The position numbers and the translations under genes were made by a program. Source: Streptomyces sp. NBC_01788 (GTDB lineage Bacteria; Actinomycetota; Actinomycetes; Streptomycetales; Streptomycetaceae). Taken from it: a DNA stretch of 64,000 nucleotides. The notes beneath the pieces were generated by a model that was not told the origin of the DNA, did no database searches, and saw only the letters and a program-made list of their open reading frames with translations. The stretch is from NCBI RefSeq assembly GCF_035917575.1, contig NZ_CP109090.1:8184001-8248000 (forward strand). The letters are read 5' to 3'. Below, piece by piece: positions 58,744 through 64,000 of the stretch (positions within the stretch are counted from its first letter, which is position 1; the number at the start of each line of letters is the position of its first letter).

Positions 58744-60933
58744 GTGCCCACTGAGAACGAGCTGCTCAACAATGTCGATGCGCTGCTGAATCGGGTCGAC
58801 CAGAACGACCTGCCGACCCCTGCGGAACGTCGGCGCCTGCGTGAGGCCGCCGGTCTGACGCAGACCGACATTGCGAAGGTGCTCGGCACACGTCGGGAGG
58901 CGGTGGCGAACTGGGAGGCGGGTAAGAACGAACCGCGGCCGCCGCAGCGCACCGCGTACGCCCGGCTGCTCGAAGGCCTCACCGTGCGCTTCCCCGCCTC
59001 CGCCACCGAGACGGCCCCCGACTCTGCGGTGCCGGACACGCTCACCACCACCTCCGCTCCGGAAACCCCATCCGCGATGGCGCCGGCCGCTGCCAAGCCG
59101 CCCGCCCACCCAGCGGCGAGCTCCACCAGGCCGGCGTCGACGTCGCGGCGGCCGTCCGCGAAGAAGGCGGTGAAGAAGACCGCCGCCCCAGCGGCCGTCG
59201 TCGACCCGCGCTTCGAGAACGGCCCGCTCGCCGTCGTCGACTGCGAGGACGGGCAGGTGTCGGCCTACTGCGTCGGCGGCCTGGTCCTGGACGTGCCCGC
59301 CAAGTCGCTGCCCGCGCTGGTCGACTGGACCATCACCGAAGCCCGCCTCGGTCAGACCCGCCTGCACCGCAACGGCCGCGACGCCGACCCGATCCTGGTC
59401 CTCACCCCGGCCGCCCTGGAGCGCTACGGCCTACCCGCCGCCCTGTCGGACGAGGAACGGCGTACGGGCCGGCTCAAGGACAGCCACAAGGTGGTCAAGC
59501 AGATCCAGCGGGCCGAACTCCAGCTCACCCAGCGCGGACTGGGGCCATGGGCGCGCCTCTTCCGCGACCCGGAGGGCCCCCGGCGGCGCTGCGTGCAACT
59601 GTGCATCCCGTCGTGGAACGCGCTGGACGCCCGGGAGTGGGACAAGAAGGACGACCCGCAGCTGCCGGGCATGCACCCAGCCGACCTCGCCCGGTACCTG
59701 GGCACGTACGCGCAGCGGGTGATGACGCCGCGCGGCACCACGTCGACGACCGGCCTGGAGCTGATGACCGCGCTACGGCCGCCGACCCGCGCGGAGAAGA
59801 ACGAGACCACCGGCGAGTTCGAGCGGGCCCTCAACACGGACGCCTTGACGGCGGTGTACGAGCACGTGGAGTGCGAGGTCCCGGACGAGCACCCGAAACT
59901 GAAGGGAAAGTTCGAGCGCCACCACCTGCGCACTCCGGCAGAGATGCTGATGGAGGAGCCGTACGACTGGTGCCGGCCGCTGACCGATGACGAGTGCATG
60001 CTGCCGTACCTGGTCGCCATCGACGTCAACATGGCGTTCGCGGCGGCCACCAACGGCCTCACCGTCGGCCTGGGCGCCCCCACCCACCTGACCGGCAACC
60101 CGGTCTTCGACCCGAAGGTGCCCGGCTCGTGGCTGGTCGACCTGAGCCACGTCGACCTGTCCCGCGTGGAGACCGGCGGGCGCACCCTGGACGCCGGCCT
60201 GCTGCCCTCGCCGTTCACGCCGAAGGGCGACCGCCCGACCGGCCCGGCCTGGTACGCCACCCCCACCGTCGCCTACGCGCAGGAGCTGGGGTTCGAGGTC
60301 GCGCCGATCGAGGCGCACGTACGTCTGGAATCCGGCCGCTACCTGGACCCCTGGTACAACCGGCTGCGGGACGCGTACGTGGCCACGATGGCCGACCTCG
60401 GGGTCACCACGACGATGGGCGGCCAGGAGTTCCTGGACGCGATAACGGTGCACAAGCAGGTCGACCCGACGATGGCGCTGCTGCTGAACGCGATCAAGTC
60501 CACGGCGAAGGGCGGCATCGGCAAACTCAGGCAGCGCAGCCGGGGCCAGGTGCCGTACTACGAGCCGTGGCCGGCCCTCGCGCGGGAGACGTGGCGCCCC
60601 GACATCCGGGCCGCCGTGCTGGCCACCGTCCGGATCGGGATGCACCGCAAGATCCTCAAGACCGCTGCCGCGACCGGCCGCTACCCCGTCGCGATCGGCA
60701 CAGACTGCATCGTCTACCCCTCCACCGGGCCCTCCCCGCTGGACGTCCTGCCGTACACGGACGAGGGCAAGCCGGTACCGGGCACCTTCCGGCTCGGTGT
60801 CTCGCCGGGCATGGTCAAGCACCAGGGCACTCAGACCGTGCTGTGGGCAGAAGCCCAGTTCGAAGAGGCGGGCGCCGTGTTCAACCTCGCCAACCTCATC
60901 AAGACCGACCCGGCCTCCGGGGAAGGGGAGTAG
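58744..60933 (+). CDS. tap: Telomere-associated protein Tap
   Basis: GTG 58744 is chosen because GGAGGTGAGC lies 7 bp upstream; a frame back to 58669 is open. The 729-residue length fits Tap. It starts with an HTH (ERRRLREAAGLTQTDIAKVL, GTRREAVANWEAGKNEPRPP), has an Ala/Pro-rich linker, then PLAVVDCEDGQVSAYCVGG, KVVKQIQRAELQLTQRGLGP, PYLVAIDVNMAFAAATNGL, a helical IKSTAKGGIGKLRQRSRGQV and a late YPVAIGTDCIVYPSTGPSP. Tap binds the folded 3' overhang of linear Streptomyces telomeres and brings the terminal protein for end patching. It is 6 bp upstream of tpg. Confidence 0.92.
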   Translation: MPTENELLNNVDALLNRVDQNDLPTPAERRRLREAAGLTQTDIAKVLGTRREAVANWEAGKNEPRPPQRTAYARLLEGLTVRFPASATETAPDSAVPDTLTTTSAPETPSAMAPAAAKPPAHPAASSTRPASTSRRPSAKKAVKKTAAPAAVVDPRFENGPLAVVDCEDGQVSAYCVGGLVLDVPAKSLPALVDWTITEARLGQTRLHRNGRDADPILVLTPAALERYGLPAALSDEERRTGRLKDSHKVVKQIQRAELQLTQRGLGPWARLFRDPEGPRRRCVQLCIPSWNALDAREWDKKDDPQLPGMHPADLARYLGTYAQRVMTPRGTTSTTGLELMTALRPPTRAEKNETTGEFERALNTDALTAVYEHVECEVPDEHPKLKGKFERHHLRTPAEMLMEEPYDWCRPLTDDECMLPYLVAIDVNMAFAAATNGLTVGLGAPTHLTGNPVFDPKVPGSWLVDLSHVDLSRVETGGRTLDAGLLPSPFTPKGDRPTGPAWYATPTVAYAQELGFEVAPIEAHVRLESGRYLDPWYNRLRDAYVATMADLGVTTTMGGQEFLDAITVHKQVDPTMALLLNAIKSTAKGGIGKLRQRSRGQVPYYEPWPALARETWRPDIRAAVLATVRIGMHRKILKTAAATGRYPVAIGTDCIVYPSTGPSPLDVLPYTDEGKPVPGTFRLGVSPGMVKHQGTQTVLWAEAQFEEAGAVFNLANLIKTDPASGEGE

Positions 60934-60939
60934 CCGACG

Positions 60940-61497
60940 ATGGCCGACTCGATCGGGGACAGCCTGGACGCCGCGCTGGAGGGGGCGTTCACCCGCCGCA
61001 TCCCGCAGAGCGCCCAGGCGCAGATGAAATACCTGGTCAAGCAGCTCAAGGGCACCAAGGCCGCCGCCGAGGCCCTGGGGATCTCCCAGCGCACCGTGGA
61101 GCGGTACGTCACGGGCAAGTTCAAGCGGCCCCGCCGCGACCTGCGTGACCGCATAGAGCGTGAGGTCAAGAAACGGTGGCAGCCCCAGATCCGGGCGAAG
61201 GCGAAGAAGCGGGCCGCGTCCACGGCCGGCCTGGTCGTCTCCACCCGCGCCCGGTTCGGGTTCACCGCCGCGCCGGGCACGACCGACGACACCCGCATCC
61301 GCGACATCACCCAGGCCCTGCCGCCGGAGTTCGCGGACCGCCTGTTCACCGCCCGCGAGCAGGGCGCCACCGAGCAGCAGCTCCAGCAGATCGCGGCCGA
61401 CGGCCTCGCACGGATGTACTTCCGCGCCAACAACACGCGGGCCGCGGGCCTTGGCGTGGAGTTCACCGATGTGGAGCACATCCAGATCGAGCTGTAG
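60940..61497 (+). CDS. tpg: Terminal protein Tpg
   Basis: The 185-residue product matches the usual Tpg length and layout: MADSIGDSLDAALEGAFTRR, an HTH QLKGTKAAAEALGISQRTVE followed by RYVTGKFKRPRRDLRDRIER, then EVKKRWQPQIRAKAKKRAAS and a C-terminal part LPPEFADRLFTAREQGATEQ. Tpg is covalently attached to the 5' ends of linear replicons and primes end patching. The tight tap-tpg pair is the classic arrangement, so the replicon is linear and of the archetypal telomere kind. Confidence 0.92.
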   Translation: MADSIGDSLDAALEGAFTRRIPQSAQAQMKYLVKQLKGTKAAAEALGISQRTVERYVTGKFKRPRRDLRDRIEREVKKRWQPQIRAKAKKRAASTAGLVVSTRARFGFTAAPGTTDDTRIRDITQALPPEFADRLFTAREQGATEQQLQQIAADGLARMYFRANNTRAAGLGVEFTDVEHIQIEL

Positions 61498-61640
61498 TCG
61501 AGACAACAACTCGTCCCCGGCATTGCAGCTGTGATCGAGCGCTCGTTTTGACGAATGAGCGCTTGAGCTGACGGCGTTCCTCGGTAAAGTGTGTGTGAGG
61601 CGATCATCTGCGGGATGGGCCGGTTCATCACCGGAGTCGT

Positions 61641-61725
61641 CACTGTGCGGGAGATACCGGTTCGAGCCCGGTCCGTGGACTTTCGGTCCACCAGTAGCTC
61701 AATGGCAGAGCGCCCGCTCCTAACG
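61641..61725 (+). tRNA. tRNA-like sequence with 3' and 5' halves in reversed order
   Basis: The left part ends like the 3' half of a tRNA: GCGGG, then a T-arm ACCGG-TTCGAGC-CCGGT (61656-61672) and CCGTGGAC (61673-61680). After TTTCG it begins like a 5' half: GTCCAC (61686-61691), GTAGCTC, D-loop AATGGCA, GAGC (61708-61711), CCCGC and CTCCTAA. GTGGAC and GTCCAC pair over 6 bp and CCCGC pairs with GCGGG over 5 bp, so the two halves fit one cloverleaf that is circularly permuted. The anticodon would read CCT (Arg) if the loop is CTCCTAA, but spacing is slightly irregular. It could be a true permuted gene, the joint of two broken tRNAs, or a vestigial attachment site. Confidence 0.5.
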
Positions 61726-62628
61726 AATGGCCTCTCGGCCCGCACGCAGTTCGTCGGGGGTCATCCCCAACGGGCGGTAATACGTGGTGGCGTGCCCCAG
61801 CAGCCGTTGCAGGGCACGCTCCTGGCCCGGACGGGGTTTGCTGTTCTCGTCCACCACCGTCCTACCCGGCGTCATGCTGTTGAAGCGCCTCCGTCCGTGC
61901 CGCGAACCGTCCCGGTAGTCAAAGGCGATGACTTGAGCCCACTGCTCCCGCGTGAGCAGCCGCCCGATCCGTGCGTTGATCTCGCCGGCCGACTCCTTCG
62001 TCACCGCAAGCGTGGCCATGACCTCAGGCCAGCGGAGGTCCGGCAGCGCACCGATCCTCGCGTACGTGAAGGGCCGTCCGGCCAGCGCTTCCCAGCGAGT
62101 CTTCGCCGCATGAGGAAGATCTCTCCATACTTGGATCAACTTGTCGTCGACCTTGCCGGCACCATGCATGATGGTGTTCCGCAGCTTTACGCAGAACTTC
62201 ATGAGATGGTCTGCGGTCGTCTCCGTTTCTCCGAACCTGACCGTCTTCGCCAAGAGCGGCACAGCCCACCACTCAGGCGACTGCTTCTGTGGCCCGATGA
62301 GGCTCGGGAAACGCTGGCACTCGATCACCGTGCCGACGCACAACTCGATGTGTAGGGCAACGACTTGCGGTATGGCCAAGAACGCCATGTCTTCCGTGGC
62401 CGTCCTGAAGATCCGTTTCGCGTCTGTCGCCGTCACGTCCAGCCGCTTGGCCTGCGCCACCCCGGCGAGTACTGCGCCCGCTGTGTCGCCCGGGTACGCA
62501 GACCTGGCCATCTCCTGCTCCGCGAGGCTGGCACCGATAGCCAGTGCCACGATGCTGTTGTTTGACCGCTTCTGCATCGTCTGCCACGTCCGAAACGCGG
62601 GATACTGGATCAACACGGTTCCCTTCAC
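61720..62628 (-). CDS. Hypothetical protein with HEPN-like motif
   Basis: The 302-residue product opens MKGTVLIQYPAFRTWQTMQK and contains ADHLMKFCVKLRNTIMHGAG near 165-185; RNTIMH fits the RX4-6H signature of HEPN domains. Other parts (MAFLAIPQVVALHIELCVGT, PHAAKTRWEALAGRPF) are helical. The stop codon (61720-61722) lies inside the anticodon-loop-like CTCCTAA of the tRNA-like element, so the 3' end of the gene and the tRNA 5' half are physically joined. A defence role is possible but unproved. Confidence 0.55.
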   Translation of the reverse strand: MKGTVLIQYPAFRTWQTMQKRSNNSIVALAIGASLAEQEMARSAYPGDTAGAVLAGVAQAKRLDVTATDAKRIFRTATEDMAFLAIPQVVALHIELCVGTVIECQRFPSLIGPQKQSPEWWAVPLLAKTVRFGETETTADHLMKFCVKLRNTIMHGAGKVDDKLIQVWRDLPHAAKTRWEALAGRPFTYARIGALPDLRWPEVMATLAVTKESAGEINARIGRLLTREQWAQVIAFDYRDGSRHGRRRFNSMTPGRTVVDENSKPRPGQERALQRLLGHATTYYRPLGMTPDELRAGREAIR

Positions 62629-62883
62629 AACAGATCACCTATCCGGACAGGGTAGATGCCGCAGAAACGGGTTCCGATCCTGAGGGCGCTTACCGAGCGC
62701 GTCGTTGTGGCGAAGCCCGGCAATTGAAGCGCTCCGTCTCAGTAGCTGCCAGGGAAAAGACGTTTCGCATCCCAGGCAGAACGGCCCGCGGCTCCCTTGG
62801 GAGGCTGGCTGTGAAGTCGTTCAGCGGGTCCTGGCGCGCACTCCTGAAGGCGAGCATGCTGCTCGCCTGTAGGACACGGAGTG

Positions 62884-63519
62884 CGACCGTCGGGAGGCAG
62901 CACAACGAACAGGACGCTGGAGTCCCGCCAGGGCGATGGGCGGGGCGGGGCTTGCCCGCGCTCGGTCTCGCGCTCGGTGCGGAGGTGACCGACGCGCAGT
63001 TGCGTTCCCTGCTCGGAAAAGGCCGGCACCCGGACGCCGACGGGCTCATGGCCGAGCTGTGCGAGCACGGCCCGGCCGGGCGGATCTTCTGGCGCTTCGG
63101 CCGCGGGCCCTGGGGCCGGGAGTCGTTCCAGCCGCTCCTGGACGCGATCGGTAACGCCCGCCAGGGTCGCGGCCGAAGCCGCGCGGGAGGCCCGCTGGAG
63201 AGCCGAACAGGAGGCGCACAAGGCCGAACAGCGGCGCCGAGCTGAGCAGGAGGCCGCTGAGCGGGAAGCCCGCCGTCCCGTCTGTGCCGACTGCGGGGCG
63301 AAGTTCACTGACGAACGGTGGAAGGACTCCGACCCCGACCACTGGGGTGCCCCGCGCGACACCCACCCGCAGCTGTGCGACGCGTGCAAGGATACGGCGA
63401 TCGAGATCCGACGTCAGGCAGAACAGGATGAGCGCGAGCGCCAGGAGCAGGAACGCCAGGAGCAGGAGGCGGCGCAGGCCTCGAAGGCCGGCGGCTGGCT
63501 CGGACGCTGGCGCAGCTGA
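62884..63519 (+). pseudogene. Relaxase-like fragment joined by frameshift to a zinc-finger coiled-coil protein
   Basis: One frame reads PGRWAGRGLPALGLALGAEV, TDAQLRSLLGKGRHPDADGL and MAELCEHGP, matching the region of MobF/TrwC-type relaxases around the GEGRHPDAD motif; the catalytic tyrosines and helicase part are absent. After about 63150 the sense moves to another frame: RVAAEAAREARWRAEQEAHK, REARRPVCADCGAKFTDERW, HPQLCDACKDTAIEIRRQAE, EDE-rich coil and a stop at 63519 after AGGWLGRWRS. The second part has two CxxC pairs in a coiled coil and looks intact but has no clear start of its own. The whole is probably a decayed gene of conjugative origin. Confidence 0.45.
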
Positions 63520-63541
63520 CCCGGGCAGCCTCCCGGTAGCG

Positions 63542-63577
63542 CGGGGGCTTGCCCAGGGCCCCCTGGGCAAGCCCCCG
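63542..63577. terminator. Strong inverted repeat, probable terminator
   Basis: A perfect 17-bp inverted repeat, CGGGGGCTTGCCCAGGG and its complement CCCTGGGCAAGCCCCCG, separated by CC, begins 22 bp after the stop at 63519 and lies 30 bp before the next gene. It has no long T-run, as is common for Streptomyces terminators. It can act in both directions. Confidence 0.8.
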
Positions 63578-63607
63578 TTGTCGGTGCTGGCTGCGAGGCT
63601 GGAGACC

Positions 63608-63880
63608 ATGGACAGCGACGATGAGCAGCTGCTGCGCGGCCGGATCTACGGCGCTGACCACGATCACCCGGGGCCGAAGCCGGGCCGGAGCTACGCCGAA
63701 CTGGTGGGCGGGCCGCTGGACGGACTGCTGCTCGACATCACCGGCTGGAGGCCGGAGGAGATCAGCGACGGTGTCTCCCTCCAGACCGAGCTCGGGCAGT
63801 TCGGCCCCGGAGGCCGGGCGCTGTACGACCCGCGCCCCGGCGACCCGGCCCGCTGGGACTGGGGCGGCGACAGCCCCTGA
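63608..63880 (+). CDS. Small conserved Streptomyces hypothetical protein
   Basis: The 90-residue frame from ATG 63608 reads MDSDDEQLLRGRIYGADHDH, YAELVGGPLDGLLLDITGWR, LQTELGQFGPGGRALYDPRP and ends PARWDWGGDSP. I recall very similar short proteins (VGGPLDGLLLD.TGW, FGPGGRALYDPRPGDP) across Streptomyces. The Gly/Asp-rich centre suggests a small beta-fold; the function is not known. It lies between the strong terminator and a convergent partial gene. Confidence 0.7.
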   Translation: MDSDDEQLLRGRIYGADHDHPGPKPGRSYAELVGGPLDGLLLDITGWRPEEISDGVSLQTELGQFGPGGRALYDPRPGDPARWDWGGDSP

Positions 63881-63887
63881 CGGCCTG

Positions 63888-63998
63888 CTACTCGGTCGGG
63901 TGAAGACAAGGCAGCGGTGGAACCCGCACCGGGCGCCCCGGCGTAGTGCCGTAGTTGTCGGCCAGCCCTCCGAGGTGGAGCGGTCCGCCCCCTCCCGG
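63888..63998 (-). CDS. Partial gene at the right edge
   Basis: On the minus strand a frame open to the window edge ends at 63888 and reads GPLHLGGLADNYGTTPGRPV followed by RVPPLPCLHPTE. It is the only edge frame that looks like protein and it converges with the gene ending at 63880. Only about 36 residues are visible, so no family can be named. Confidence 0.35.
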   Translation of the reverse strand, partial: PGGGGPLHLGGLADNYGTTPGRPVRVPPLPCLHPTE

Positions 63999-64000
63999 CC

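Overview
The window is about 71-73% GC by eye, has Streptomyces-type codon use (G or C in most third positions, many GTG starts) and carries adjacent tap and tpg genes at 58744-61497. Those two genes encode the telomere-associated protein and terminal protein of linear Streptomyces replicons, so this is most likely an arm of a Streptomyces chromosome or a linear plasmid. Broken genes (ISKra4 transposase, Y-family polymerase, relaxase, IS5-like transposase) and dense defence genes fit an accessory arm.

Layout. 1-1252 holds the end of an ATP-grasp peptide maturase, a membrane protein and a 58-codon ORF that could be a modified-peptide precursor. 1628-3442 is a zinc-ribbon/nuclease-like protein. 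3616-4104, 7839-8215 and 12463-12834 are three CRISPR arrays of one type I-E repeat family; the first two share a leader on their right, so they are transcribed leftward. A beta-propeller protein, two small genes, a GIY-YIG-like protein, a HEPN-like protein and several remnants lie among them.

12959-27709 is the centre of interest. It runs cas3, then a 1149-residue membrane NACHT NTPase carrying an FGE-sulfatase-like middle and a C-terminal bacterial sugar transferase, then cas8e-cse2-cas7e-cas5e-cas6e, then, in the same direction and only 48 bp on, a Mu/TniA-type DDE transposase and a TniB/MuB-type ATPase. No cas1, cas2 or TniQ-like gene is visible. This is a type I-E effector plus Cas3 joined to a transposition pair and a STAND-type NTPase, an arrangement I cannot match to an established CRISPR-transposon class.

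27736-33887 is a second defence block: an HTH-ImmA/IrrE protein and a HigB-like toxin divergent from a type II CBASS operon (CD-NTase, E2-E1 protein, and a JAB-TIR-SAVED fusion that joins the usual Cap3 protease to the effector). A frameshifted ISKra4 transposase, a CbrC-like protein, a DUF2971 protein and a membrane Mrr-type nuclease follow. 40128-45381 holds Streptomyces regulators and conserved proteins, with a clear three-site operator at 42044-42128. 45524-51941 is a compact cluster (cysteine desulfurase, unknown protein, HIT protein, dCTP-deaminase-like protein, LysR regulator, EEP nuclease-methyltransferase fusion, MazG-like protein) that could be a nucleic-acid or nucleotide modification system. 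52121-58620 holds conserved Streptomyces proteins of unknown role. After tap-tpg there is a tRNA-like sequence with its halves in reversed order, a HEPN-like gene whose stop codon lies in the tRNA-like anticodon loop, a relaxase remnant and two small genes.

All functional calls come from reading motifs and gene order; no database search was possible.
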